Assembly (NCBI GenBank): GCA_016719055.1 | Contig: JADKAW010000042.1 | Location: 62,001-126,000, forward strand | Direction: 5' to 3' | DNA from: Candidatus Rhodoferax mariagerensis | GTDB lineage: Bacteria > Pseudomonadota > Gammaproteobacteria > Burkholderiales > Burkholderiaceae_C | DNA: 64,000 nucleotides | Shown here: positions 35,044-44,305 of the stretch, piece by piece | Layout: each line of letters begins with the position of its first letter | Position numbering within the stretch: the stretch's first letter is position 1 | Notes under the pieces: generated by a model | The model's input: only the letters and a program-made list of their open reading frames with translations | Told to the model about the DNA's origin: nothing | The model's database searches: none | Made by a program: the position numbers and the translations under genes

Positions 35044-36786
35044 TCAAAATGTTTCCCAGTCGGCATCCGCCCCGCCAGCGCTGCCTGGCTTGACGTTCTT
35101 GGCTTGCGGCAGGGCACGTGCTGGCGTGCCCTTGATCGGTGGCAGTGCCGGTCTGGCCTGGCGCGCCGGGCCGATGGACCGGTGCGGGCTGGCAGGTGTG
35201 GCACTGGGCAGATGCTGGGCCGTGCTGTGGCCGTCGAGCTTGAACACCGCCACCACCTGCACCAGATCATGCGCCTGGGCCTTCAGGCTGCCCGCCGCGG
35301 CGGCCATTTGCTCGACCAGCGCGGCGTTTTGTTGTGTTACCTGGTCCATTTGCGTCACGGCTTCACCAATTTGAGAAACACCCAGGCTTTGCTCGGCGCT
35401 GGCACTGCTGATTGCTTCCATGATGTCGTTGACACGGCGAATGCTGCTGACCACTTCACTCATGGTGATGCCGGCCTGATCGACCAGTGCACTGCCCTGT
35501 TCCACCCGCGAGACACTGTCGTTGATCAGCGTCTTGATTTCCTTGGCGGCGTCGGCCGAGCGCCCGGCCAGGCTGCGCACCTCGCTGGCCACCACGGCAA
35601 AGCCGCGCCCCTGTTCGCCGGCACGGGCGGCTTCCACGGCGGCATTCAAGGCCAGGATGTTGGTCTGGAAGGCAATGCCGTCGATCACCCCGATGATGTC
35701 GGCAATCTTGCGTGAGCTGGCGTTGATGCCTTTCATGGTGTCCACCACTTGCGCCACCACCGCACCGCCCTGTACCGCTACTGTGCTGGCACTGCGCGCC
35801 AGCTCATTGGCCTGCGCGGCGCTATCAGCATTTTGTTTGACGGTGGCGCTGAGCTGCTCCATGCTGGCGGCGGTTTGCTGCAGCGCGCTGGCCTGGCTTT
35901 CGGTGCGCGCCGACAGGTCATTGTTGCCCTGGGCAATTTCGGCGCTGGCGGTGGCCAGGCCTTCGGAGCCCTGGCGCACCTGGCCCACGATGCGGGCAAA
36001 CTTGTCACGCATCACGGCAAGTGCCTGCAGCAGGCTGGCGTTTTCGGGGTGGGGCACGGCAATCGCCACCGCCAGGTCGCCGTCGGCAATGCGCTGTGTG
36101 ATTTCGGCGGCGTAAGTCGGTTCACCGCCGAGCTGGCGCAGCACGCCGCGCGAGATCAGAAAACCAATCCCGAGCATGGCAACCACCAGGATCATCGTGC
36201 CGACGGCAAAGCCGAGCGCCCGCTGAACCATCACCGCATCCACCGTATCAATGTAAACGCCCGAGCCAATGACCCAGCCCCAGGGTGCAAAACCTTTGAC
36301 GTAAGAGATCTTGGGCACCGGATCCGGGCTGCCGGGCTTGGGCCACATATAGGGCACATAGCCGCTACCGCTGGTCTTGACGGTCTTGATCATTTCCATA
36401 AACAAATGTTTGCCGGTAGGGTCCTTGTTGTCGGTCAGGTCTTTGCCGTCGAGCTCGGGCTTGATCGGATGCATCACCATTTTGGGGTGCATGTCGTTAA
36501 TCCAGAAATACTCACCGTTGCCGTAACGCAAGGCACCAATGACCGACATGGCCCGCTGTTTGGCATCTGCCTCCGACACCTTGCCCTCGGTCACCATTTT
36601 TTGCGAGTGTTGCAGCATGTCGTAGCCAATTTCCACCAACTGCTTGACACCGTTTTGGCGCTCTTCCAGCAGCAGTCGCCGCTCCGAGATCAAAAAAATG
36701 CTCGCCAGCACGATGATGCCAAGCACCGCGCTGAGCGTCAGCAGACCCAGGCGCCGGGCGACGGGCATGGAAGATAGATTGAACAT
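35044..36786 (-). CDS. Methyl-accepting chemotaxis protein (sCache type)
   Basis: A 580-residue chemoreceptor. Membrane helix at residues 12-30, single Cache domain (YGNGEYFWINDMHPKMVMHP is diagnostic), second helix near 190-210, HAMP and signalling domain with the same hairpin tip as its neighbour, then a proline-rich tail ending DADWETF. That tail may be a CheR/CheB-like tether, a guess. It lies 30 bases upstream of the other receptor and is transcribed first. The leader 36,787-37,086 shows no clear promoter. Confidence 0.9.
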   Translation of the reverse strand: MFNLSSMPVARRLGLLTLSAVLGIIVLASIFLISERRLLLEERQNGVKQLVEIGYDMLQHSQKMVTEGKVSEADAKQRAMSVIGALRYGNGEYFWINDMHPKMVMHPIKPELDGKDLTDNKDPTGKHLFMEMIKTVKTSGSGYVPYMWPKPGSPDPVPKISYVKGFAPWGWVIGSGVYIDTVDAVMVQRALGFAVGTMILVVAMLGIGFLISRGVLRQLGGEPTYAAEITQRIADGDLAVAIAVPHPENASLLQALAVMRDKFARIVGQVRQGSEGLATASAEIAQGNNDLSARTESQASALQQTAASMEQLSATVKQNADSAAQANELARSASTVAVQGGAVVAQVVDTMKGINASSRKIADIIGVIDGIAFQTNILALNAAVEAARAGEQGRGFAVVASEVRSLAGRSADAAKEIKTLINDSVSRVEQGSALVDQAGITMSEVVSSIRRVNDIMEAISSASAEQSLGVSQIGEAVTQMDQVTQQNAALVEQMAAAAGSLKAQAHDLVQVVAVFKLDGHSTAQHLPSATPASPHRSIGPARQARPALPPIKGTPARALPQAKNVKPGSAGGADADWETF

Positions 36787-37086
36787 GTTGATTCCTTCGA
36801 CCGATAAATATGATGAAAGACCCTTGCATGCAGCCTATGCAGCAAACTAGCAGCGGCCAATTTAAGCCTCTTGGCATTCGCTTGAAAACGGCACTAGCTT
36901 GTCACCAAACCGGGCTGTCTTGAGTCGGGGAAACCCTAACTATATGGAAAATGTGCTCCTATTTTGAGTATTCCCCCGCGTTGAACCGTCTGCGCTTTTG
37001 GCAAGCCGCCGGCCGAGACCCGCGTGGCATGGCACCGGATGCAAAGCCGAATCTGATCGGGTGGCCTTGTTTAAGGGCCAGAGGCA
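36787..37086. other. Intergenic region, nothing recognised
   Basis: A 300-base gap between the zinc-ribbon gene and the chemoreceptor start. No gene, repeat or convincing promoter is visible on either strand. Confidence 0.4.
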
Positions 37087-37341
37087 CTAAGAGGGGCGCT
37101 GCCTGATCATGCGCAAAACGGCGCGCGCCAGCAACGGACTGGCCAGGCTGCAAGCGGCTTGGGCAGCGACGGCGGCTTGTCGGGTCTGGCCCAGTATCAG
37201 TTCACGCACGGCAACCCGCGCCAACGCCAGCGACTGGCGCTCGGCCAAGCGGGCCATCGAGAAATCGCTGCCGCAGCGTGGGCAGGCGCTTGCATCGCCC
37301 AAACGGGCGCGGCAAGCCGGGCAACGGTCCAGGGCTTGCAT
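37087..37341 (-). CDS. Small zinc-ribbon protein of the Hsp70 operon
   Basis: An 84-residue protein with an N-terminal zinc ribbon, CPACRARLGDASACPRCGS (two CxxC pairs), followed by an alanine-rich helical region. Its ATG overlaps the Hsp70 stop by one base, so it belongs to that operon. No family was recognised; a substrate adaptor or zinc-binding co-chaperone role (DnaJ zinc fingers play such a part) is only a suggestion. Confidence 0.7.
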   Translation of the reverse strand: MQALDRCPACRARLGDASACPRCGSDFSMARLAERQSLALARVAVRELILGQTRQAAVAAQAACSLASPLLARAVLRMIRQRPS

Positions 37342-39170
37342 CAGTTGTCGAGGTAATACAGCACATCGGCCAGGGTGGCCGTGGCCGCCTCCAGCGCAGC
37401 GTTGTCAGACCCAGCAGCCTGGGCCATCGCCTCGCGCACGGCCTCGATGTTGTCGATCAGGTCATCGCGGTCATCGGCACCAGCGGTCTTGAGCAGACGC
37501 TCGGCCTTTTCGATCAAGGCACCCGCCTCGACCAGGTTGCGCCGGTGCCCAAGCGGTGCGGCCACGGTCGGCGCATCATCCTGCGCTGCATCATCGTCAC
37601 CATCGTCTGGGCCAGTGTCGTCGGCAAACATTGAGCGGATGCGCTGGTGCGCCTGGTCAAGTTTGCCGTCTTCAAAGCGGGAGATCGCGTTGTCAATTGT
37701 GATGCTGTGGGCCAGCCCACTTTTCTTTTCGCTGGCGCGTACCTGCAGAATGCCGTTGATATCAATGGAAAAATTGATCACGATGGGGTTGCCGGCGGGT
37801 ACCTTGCGCAGTCCCTCGACCACAAAGCGGCCGATTTCGATGTTGTCCAGGGCGTCCGGGGCTTCACCCTGGAACACCGTGACGTCAACCGCCTCCTGGT
37901 TGTCGAACATGGTGTAGAACACCTCGCTGCGCGAGGCCGGGATCGGGGTGTTGCGGCGAATTAGCGGAACAAAACAGTAGGGGTACTCCCGACCCCCCAG
38001 GTCGCCGACCGAGCTGGTGCCAAAGGTGTAGGGGGTGACATCAATCAGCACCGTCGGGCTGGTGCCGCCGGCGATGATTTCACCCTGGATCGCCGCGCCC
38101 ATGGCAACACACAGGTCGGGGTCAATTTCGCCGTGGGGCTGAATGCCGGTGAGCGCTTCAAGCAGGCGCGACACCATCGGTGTGCGGGTGGCACCACCCA
38201 CCAACAAGACTTCGTCAATCTGCCCCACCCCCAGCTTGGCCCCGGTCAGGGCGACATGCACCGCATCCATGGTTTCTGTGATGTAAGGCTCAATCATGGC
38301 CTCGTATTCGTGGCGCGAAATCTCCAGCGACAAATGAACCGGTGCGCCATCCTTTTCAAACAAAAATTCCTCGGCCACGGTGGCATAGGGGCGGTCCGAC
38401 AGCGCGATCTTGGCGGCTTCGGCGGCACGCTGCAGGCGCGCCATGGCAATCGGCGAGGCGGCTGCGGTGGCTGCATCGATGCCATGTGCGGTGTACAGGT
38501 GCGCCAGCACAAAGTCAACAATGCAGCGGTCAAAATCGTCGCCGCCGAGGTGGTTGTTGCCGTGACTGGCCAGCACCTCGACCACATCCCCCTCCATGTT
38601 CACAATCGACACATCAAAGGTACCACCGCCCAGGTCGTAAACCAGTGCCTTGCGTGCCCGCGCCGTTGCGCCAGCGATGCCATTGGCACTGCGGTGCGCG
38701 CCGTAAGCCAGGGATGCGGCGGTGGGTTCGTTCAGGATGCGCACCACCTCCAGCCCGGCGATCTCGCCGGCTTCGCGCGTGGCCTGCCTTTGGGCATCCG
38801 AAAAATAGGCCGGCACGGTGATCACTGCGCGTGTGACAGCGCAACCCAGATGTGCTAGCGCCACTTTTTTCAGCCGCAGCAGGATCATGGCCGAAATCTC
38901 TGGCGGACGGTATGGCTTGTCGCCCAGCATCAATTGGGTTGCCTCGCCCATGCGCCGCTTGACCGAACGTATCGTGCGTTCGGGGTGCAGCACATACTGG
39001 TTACGCGCTGGCGCACCCACCAGCAACACGCCGTCGTCACCCAGACCCACCACCGAGGGCAGGATCGGCACGCCAGGGTCGATTTCCAGAACCTCGATGC
39101 GGCCGTTCCTGACCACGGCGATTTCCGAATTGGTGGTGCCCAGGTCAATTCCCACAATGATGTCGTTCAT
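37341..39170 (-). CDS. Hsp70-family chaperone (DnaK paralogue)
   Basis: A 609-residue Hsp70. The ATPase domain has GIDLGTTNSEIAVV, VYDLGGGTFDVSIV, LNEPTAASLAYGA and LLVGGATRTPMVSRL. The interdomain linker is VLIDVTPYTFG rather than DnaK's VLLLDVTPLSLG, so it keeps the TPxxFG pattern. The substrate-binding domain is present, but the lid is short and acidic (DDTGPDDGDDDAAQDD) and no EEVD-like C-terminus exists. It differs enough from housekeeping DnaK to be a specialised paralogue. It overlaps the GrpE-like gene by four bases. Confidence 0.92.
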   Translation of the reverse strand: MNDIIVGIDLGTTNSEIAVVRNGRIEVLEIDPGVPILPSVVGLGDDGVLLVGAPARNQYVLHPERTIRSVKRRMGEATQLMLGDKPYRPPEISAMILLRLKKVALAHLGCAVTRAVITVPAYFSDAQRQATREAGEIAGLEVVRILNEPTAASLAYGAHRSANGIAGATARARKALVYDLGGGTFDVSIVNMEGDVVEVLASHGNNHLGGDDFDRCIVDFVLAHLYTAHGIDAATAAASPIAMARLQRAAEAAKIALSDRPYATVAEEFLFEKDGAPVHLSLEISRHEYEAMIEPYITETMDAVHVALTGAKLGVGQIDEVLLVGGATRTPMVSRLLEALTGIQPHGEIDPDLCVAMGAAIQGEIIAGGTSPTVLIDVTPYTFGTSSVGDLGGREYPYCFVPLIRRNTPIPASRSEVFYTMFDNQEAVDVTVFQGEAPDALDNIEIGRFVVEGLRKVPAGNPIVINFSIDINGILQVRASEKKSGLAHSITIDNAISRFEDGKLDQAHQRIRSMFADDTGPDDGDDDAAQDDAPTVAAPLGHRRNLVEAGALIEKAERLLKTAGADDRDDLIDNIEAVREAMAQAAGSDNAALEAATATLADVLYYLDN

Positions 39171-39850
39171 GATTCAGTTTCTTTCTTGTTGACAATGACT
39201 TCCGCCAGCCGCAGCAATTCGTCGTCGCGCAGATAGCCGCACCGCGACACGCTGAGCACTTCGCCCGCACTGCGCTGGGGGTCATGTGTTACCCCGACCA
39301 CACGCATGGTATTGGGGTCGAGCCGGCCACCCACGGCCTCGATGGGGCGCACATGCCGCTCGATCAGCGCGTCGTCCAGCCGGCGCAGCGTCAGTCCGAT
39401 GCCCTCACCCAGGCCCTGCGCGAGCCGTGTTTCTTTGGCCGCCAGGCGCGAAAACAACCCGGGTCGGTAGCCCTCAAAAACCGCCATGGCTGCCGCAATA
39501 CGATCCCGCAAATCGATCAAATCCAGCAGCAGGCGGCGCTCAGCCTGGCGTTGTGTTGCGCCCTGCGTCTCGCGGGCGCGCTCAAGGTCGCGGGCCAGCC
39601 GCTTGTTCTGCTCGCCAAGCAATTCGGTCAGCCCACGCATCTCGTCGAGCGTGGTCTTGAACTGACGTGCCTGCACCCGAACCTCGTTGCGCAACACCGA
39701 CAGTTCGCTGAACAACAAGGCCAGATTGACCAGCGGTTCAGCGCTCGTATCGTCGGTCGTCTGGTCAATCGCAACGCCAGCGTCCGGGTCCCAGCCGTCC
39801 AGGCAGGCGCGAAACTCGTCGATCAGCCGTTCTTTGGCTTCAGTGTCCAT
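39167..39850 (-). CDS. GrpE-like nucleotide exchange factor
   Basis: A 227-residue protein. A long helical segment (VLRNEVRVQARQFKTTLDEM onward) is followed by a GrpE head-like region ending RVVGVTHDPQRSAGEVLSVS. GrpE releases ADP from Hsp70. The start at 39,850 (MDTEAKERL) is chosen because earlier in-frame starts lie in the J-like gene. It overlaps that gene by 11 bases and the Hsp70 gene by four. Divergent from housekeeping GrpE; assignment supported by neighbours. Confidence 0.8.
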   Translation of the reverse strand: MDTEAKERLIDEFRACLDGWDPDAGVAIDQTTDDTSAEPLVNLALLFSELSVLRNEVRVQARQFKTTLDEMRGLTELLGEQNKRLARDLERARETQGATQRQAERRLLLDLIDLRDRIAAAMAVFEGYRPGLFSRLAAKETRLAQGLGEGIGLTLRRLDDALIERHVRPIEAVGGRLDPNTMRVVGVTHDPQRSAGEVLSVSRCGYLRDDELLRLAEVIVNKKETES

Positions 39851-40142
39851 CGCGACCGCCTTTGAGTACACGCTGCAGCGTGGCAAGATTGGGGCGGTGC
39901 GGTGAAAACTGTGTTTCCAGCAGGTGCAACATGCCATCCAGCGTGGGAGGCTCTTTGCAAAACAAGTCATGCGCCAGCCGCAAGCGAGCCGTGGCTACCG
40001 CATCAAAGGCTTTGCGCAGGGCGGCAAAGCGCTCGGCATCGCGGTCGGGCGGCCAAAGGCGCACGGCCGCCAGGTAGGCGGCGCGGACCGCAGCGTCATC
40101 GGTGTTGCGCGTGATGCCGAGCAACTGGTAGGGATCACTCAT
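39840..40142 (-). CDS. J-domain-like protein lacking the HPD histidine
   Basis: A 100-residue protein starting DPYQLLGITRNTDDAAVRAA, a clear J-domain helix I/II. At the loop where HPD is expected it has PPD (residues 31-33), so the histidine needed to trigger Hsp70 ATPase is replaced by proline. A short helical tail follows. It begins inside the TPR gene end (eight-base overlap). It may bind Hsp70 without stimulating it, as J-like regulators do. Confidence 0.8.
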   Translation of the reverse strand: MSDPYQLLGITRNTDDAAVRAAYLAAVRLWPPDRDAERFAALRKAFDAVATARLRLAHDLFCKEPPTLDGMLHLLETQFSPHRPNLATLQRVLKGGRDGH

Positions 40143-42669
40143 CGAACAGGCTTCCTTGGCCCGGGGCGGGCGGTTTGTTTTTGTGGTTTTTGACGGGAAT
40201 TGCCGGTTTCACCAAAGCTAGATCATCGGAAAACATGTCAACGATGCAATCCAGGATGCGGCTGACAAAAAGCTTCTTGTTGCCGGCAGATTCACGTTCG
40301 ATCTGGCGGTAGACCGCCTCACCGAGGTCCTGGCGCGCGTTTTTCAGGAAGGATTTTTCGCCGCCGAACTTGATGGTTTCTTCCATCATGGCGCGAAACG
40401 CCCCCGGCGGCAGGTTGGCCAGATCAAAAGGCAATTTCGGCAATGCGGGCAGGGACAATTCGGCATCAGGGTACCCGAAGCGGGATTCATCGTCATCGAT
40501 CAAGGCACCAATACGCATGACCAGTCGCATGTCTTTGAGCGCCCCCGCCCGTTGCCCGGCGTTTTCCAGATCCTCAAAGTCGCGCTCGGATTTGATGCCG
40601 TGTTGTGTATAAAAGCGCGCGGCCACGGCGTGGTAGACAAAAATCGGCTGGTCTGGCCAGCGCTTGCGCGCCGCGTTGGCGAATTTTTCGAGCAAATCAA
40701 ACATTTTTTGGCGGCTGAATGCTTCGCAGATGCGCTCAAGTTGTTTGGCCTCAAAAACCGGCAACGATGCCAGGGTGATGATGGCTGGTCGCCATGGGGC
40801 CAGGGGGTCCATGCCCTTGCGGACCATCGGCTCGGTCTGCTCCAGCACCGGTACCAGTTCCATCAGCTCGGCGGCCGTCACCCCGGTCATCGTGTTAAGG
40901 CCTGCCTCGCCAAGCAGAAGCGCCGCTCGTTGCCGGTCAAAGCGGACAAAGACGCCCTGTGCTTCGCGCAGCAAACGCCAGCCCGCGCCCAGACCACCGC
41001 CCCAACTGGACGCAGCAAGCCTGGCCAGACGCAAACGCTCAGCGCTTCCCGCAGCCTCGGTCCATGCTTGAAGCAGGTAGATCCGGCCTTGGTCGGCGGC
41101 TGAGCCCAGCCAGGTTGCGGCTTCATTGATTTCTTTTTTTGCCGCATCTGGCTTGGCGGTTGCAATCTGTTTTACCGCATGCGACAAATGGGCGTTGCCA
41201 AGCAGACTGCGTACCTTCGGGTTCAGGGGGTCGAGCGCCAACAGGCGTCGCGCTGTGGTGGCCGCCTTTTTGAAGGAACCCGCCGCCAGAGCGGTCTCAA
41301 CCGCCTCGGTCAAAAGGGCGGCACCTTCACCAAAGTGGGCCAAGGCCACATCGAGCTGTTCTCGTGCTCGTTTCAAATCACCTTTGCGACGCCAATGCTG
41401 CGTCATGAGGATCTGGGCCGCGCAGTCATTCACATCGAGTTTAAGGCTGCGCTCCAGCATCTCCTGACCTTCAGGGTCTAGCAGGCCATCGCTGGACAGA
41501 TGGGCCGGTGACAGCGCCATGTGGCGCAAGACCAGGGCTGCGCGCAGTTTGTCCGGGGTGTCGCCGCTGGCGCAGAGTAGGTCTGCCGCGTCTGACCAGT
41601 GCGTTTCGGCGTGGTCCCAGTCGCCGGTGATTTCTACCGCCAGGGCGGTAGCGCACTCCTGCGCCGCTACCGATGGACTGCCGAAGACGCGCGGGTTGTC
41701 ACAACCGCGCCGTGTGGCCCAGGGGGCCAGCCATTGCCATGCTGTCGTGGCGAGCGGTTTGGGGAGCTCGCGCGAATGCCGTTGCACCAGATCAAATAGG
41801 GCGGCGGGGGCCAGCTGGGCATCGGCGTCAGCGATGGCCCGCAGCAAGGGCGCGAACGGGAGCGGGCAACCCAGCAGATCCAGCACCATCGCCTGTTGGG
41901 CGCTGTTCAAGCTGGCCCAAAGCCGCAGCTTTTCGGCACCACCACGCAGCAGGGTGCGCAAGGGCACCGCAAGATGCTCGAATGGGCCGTCCGGTGGCAC
42001 CCGGGCTAGCGCCAGACGCGCTGACTCGGGGTCGGTTTCCCACAACACCAAGGCCTTGAGCAGGCTGCGCAAGTCGCGGTAGGGGGACCGAAACGGCAGG
42101 TTGGCCAGTGCGTTTTCGAGTGCCTCGGCGTCCTTGCCGGCGTAAGCGCTCAGTGCCGCAAGTGCCGCCGCGCGGTGCAGCAACAACAGCGAGTCGGCCG
42201 GCAGCCGCGCCAATGTGGTGTCGTTGGCCACCAACAGGGCCGGGGCCAACTGCGACTCCAGGCGGGTGATCTCATCGTTGGGTTGGGCGCCAGCTGCCGT
42301 GGTGCAACTTGCGCGCCGGCTTGACAAATAGTCCAGCACGTCGGTCAGGCGTCCTGCGCTGATCAGCCAGCCGGCATAGGGGCCCTCCCATAGCGGGGTA
42401 TCACAAAGTTCGGCGCGACTGCGCCAGAGGGCGATGGCTTCCTCCAGCAGACCCGTCGCCGCCAGTCCTTTGGCGCGCCCACCGTAGGCGATTGCCAGCG
42501 CGGCCAGCCATTCGGGTCGTCGCTCGGTCTTCAACAGGGCTTTGTAGCCGGCAATGGCATCGCGGTAACGCCCTTTTTCCAGATGAACCTGGGCCGTGTA
42601 CTCTTGCTCGTGGGCGGTGTTGGTATTGGCGGGAGGCGGTTTGATGGGGCGGACCGGCTTTTTGGACAT
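40135..42669 (-). CDS. Large TPR-like protein heading the Hsp70 operon
   Basis: An 844-residue soluble protein rich in alanine and leucine helices. The N-terminus has a TPR-like unit (AQVHLEKGRYRDAIAGYKAL) and further repeats occur near residues 390-500 (AHFGEGAALLTEAVETALAA). No enzymatic motif or membrane segment was seen. The start at 42,669 (MSKKPVRPIK) is preferred to 42,687 because family-like charged sequence begins there. As first gene of the chaperone operon it may present substrates or dock the chaperones. Confidence 0.8.
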   Translation of the reverse strand: MSKKPVRPIKPPPANTNTAHEQEYTAQVHLEKGRYRDAIAGYKALLKTERRPEWLAALAIAYGGRAKGLAATGLLEEAIALWRSRAELCDTPLWEGPYAGWLISAGRLTDVLDYLSSRRASCTTAAGAQPNDEITRLESQLAPALLVANDTTLARLPADSLLLLHRAAALAALSAYAGKDAEALENALANLPFRSPYRDLRSLLKALVLWETDPESARLALARVPPDGPFEHLAVPLRTLLRGGAEKLRLWASLNSAQQAMVLDLLGCPLPFAPLLRAIADADAQLAPAALFDLVQRHSRELPKPLATTAWQWLAPWATRRGCDNPRVFGSPSVAAQECATALAVEITGDWDHAETHWSDAADLLCASGDTPDKLRAALVLRHMALSPAHLSSDGLLDPEGQEMLERSLKLDVNDCAAQILMTQHWRRKGDLKRAREQLDVALAHFGEGAALLTEAVETALAAGSFKKAATTARRLLALDPLNPKVRSLLGNAHLSHAVKQIATAKPDAAKKEINEAATWLGSAADQGRIYLLQAWTEAAGSAERLRLARLAASSWGGGLGAGWRLLREAQGVFVRFDRQRAALLLGEAGLNTMTGVTAAELMELVPVLEQTEPMVRKGMDPLAPWRPAIITLASLPVFEAKQLERICEAFSRQKMFDLLEKFANAARKRWPDQPIFVYHAVAARFYTQHGIKSERDFEDLENAGQRAGALKDMRLVMRIGALIDDDESRFGYPDAELSLPALPKLPFDLANLPPGAFRAMMEETIKFGGEKSFLKNARQDLGEAVYRQIERESAGNKKLFVSRILDCIVDMFSDDLALVKPAIPVKNHKNKPPAPGQGSLFDE

Positions 42670-42805
42670 GTTTTTGGTGGGCAACACAATGGCTGATGGA
42701 AATGTTACGCGGTTTAAGCCGATTGGCGTCCATTCAAGGACTCACCATCGGATTTGTTGCGAATTCTCCACTGGGCAAAGCCATCCTGGCAGGGCCTGCA
42801 CGCAG

Positions 42806-43192
42806 TCATCGCACCATTTGATCCCACAGGGCCGGGCCTGCCAACGACAACCAGGCACCACCCAGCATGAGAAGCGTCACAAAAACAGCGGCACTGCCGC
42901 AATCCTTGGCCTTTGCAGCAAGCACATTGATGTCGGGTGAGGCCATGTCAACCACCGCCTCCAGTCCGGAATTCAGCAGTTCCGCGACCAAAACCAGGCC
43001 CATCAGCGCAAGCAACAACACCGTATCGAGTTTGGGGAGTTGAAGCCATAGGGTCAATGGTGTAAGCAGCATCACCAGCACCAGTTCCTGCCGAAAGGCC
43101 GCCTCGTCACGCCAGGCACTGCGAATGCCCTGCTCAGAATATTGCATGGCACGAATAACACGAACAAGGCTCAATGCAGTCGTAGATTTCAA
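42806..43192 (-). CDS. dgkA: Diacylglycerol kinase DgkA
   Basis: A 128-residue integral membrane kinase that phosphorylates diacylglycerol to phosphatidate for lipid recycling. The signature ELLNSGLEAVVD lies on the second helix, with three hydrophobic segments overall and the conserved N-terminal AWRDEAAFRQE. Length is standard. It lies 136 bases upstream of the Hsp70 operon on the same strand. Confidence 0.95.
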   Translation of the reverse strand: MKSTTALSLVRVIRAMQYSEQGIRSAWRDEAAFRQELVLVMLLTPLTLWLQLPKLDTVLLLALMGLVLVAELLNSGLEAVVDMASPDINVLAAKAKDCGSAAVFVTLLMLGGAWLSLAGPALWDQMVR

Positions 43193-43210
43193 AGGAAGCT
43201 CCCAAAAAAG

Positions 43211-44101
43211 TCAAGGCAACAGATGCTTTGTAAACCAGACTGGCGTACGAATCGAGCGCCAGCTGTCTTGGTCCGAGCCGAACGCAATTTGGCGGGTTTT
43301 CAGCGTCTTCGACGCGTGCATCAGCCCAATGCTGAACCACACCGCAACACTAAAGTAAAGGGACATCCAGACGACCTCGGACTCCCAGTCAGTCCAGCGA
43401 TGAGAAAGCACCCAGCGGCCAGAAACGTCTGCCAGACCTTGCGCGATGCTAAGGTACTCGTGCCCGCGGCCTTCATCGATGACCCAACGTGCCCAATACA
43501 TCGGCACATCCACTGCAAACATATAGACCACGTAGCAAAACCCGATGACGCTGGCCAAGGCCAAAAAGGGCCGATGGGACCGGTCACTTCGCGGCCATAG
43601 AAACAGAAAACTGGTGACAAGCATGGCCGCACTCAGTCCCCAAAGTGCCTCCTCCATCACATGCCCAAGATTGGACGTGGTCAAGACGGCGTACCAAGAG
43701 CAGATTTCAGCCACCACAATCATGGGTACGATCCAGCGGGAGACCCGGGCGGCGAGCGGGTTGCTGTAAGTTTGTGCGATTGTTTTCAACAGCAATGCCC
43801 ATTGCGCCGCAAAACACAATTCTGCAAGTGTCGCAACCGATCTGCCAACAACGACGCTGGAAAGCCAACAATCGACCATCACCAGGCGCTGTACGTCGTA
43901 CACGGGGAAAATGGAGCGGTATGCGCATCCGAAGACATAAGCGGCAGAAAGGACGACATGCCAATGAATGTCCGACCAAATTGGGATGCGCATTGTTCCG
44001 CACCGGCGACGCAAAAGGTGGGTCGATGCGACCCAAGCGAGAACATTGAGGGCACTTACACCGCACAGAAGTGACCACCAAAAGTGCGTAACGTCATTCA
44101 T
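43211..44101 (-). CDS. Multi-pass membrane protein of unknown function
   Basis: A 296-residue protein with about eight hydrophobic segments and tryptophan-rich loops (WDW-like TDWESEVVWMS). No family was recognised. It lies upstream of dgkA in the same direction with an 18-base gap, so the two could be cotranscribed. The region above its start is AT-rich and leads into the IS remnant. Confidence 0.7.
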   Translation of the reverse strand: MNDVTHFWWSLLCGVSALNVLAWVASTHLLRRRCGTMRIPIWSDIHWHVVLSAAYVFGCAYRSIFPVYDVQRLVMVDCWLSSVVVGRSVATLAELCFAAQWALLLKTIAQTYSNPLAARVSRWIVPMIVVAEICSWYAVLTTSNLGHVMEEALWGLSAAMLVTSFLFLWPRSDRSHRPFLALASVIGFCYVVYMFAVDVPMYWARWVIDEGRGHEYLSIAQGLADVSGRWVLSHRWTDWESEVVWMSLYFSVAVWFSIGLMHASKTLKTRQIAFGSDQDSWRSIRTPVWFTKHLLP

Positions 44102-44164
44102 AAATTTAACGATATAAACAATATATACCGTTTATACAGTTTTTAAGCAGGTTTGTAAAGAGCT

Positions 44165-44305
44165 AGCCTTGTCCAACGAGGTGTGAGCCTGAGCGGCGCG
44201 TGTATTTCCACCCAGGAATGAGCCCAAAGCGACTTCAGTAGCCCAAGCAATTGCCAGCAGGTTGATCATCCAAGGATGGTGATCAACATGAACGAAACCA
44301 AGCTG
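44165..44305. repeat. IS end, inverted copy of 24,527-24,667
   Basis: These 141 bases begin AGCCTTGTCCAACGAGGTGT and are the reverse complement of 24,527-24,667 with only isolated differences. They include the left end and first codons of the adjacent transposase. Confidence 0.8.

Noticed and set aside
36787..36900. Possible flagellar sigma-28 promoter upstream of the chemoreceptors
   Set aside because: The only CCGATAA-like word is on the wrong strand and no TAAA box is at the right spacing.
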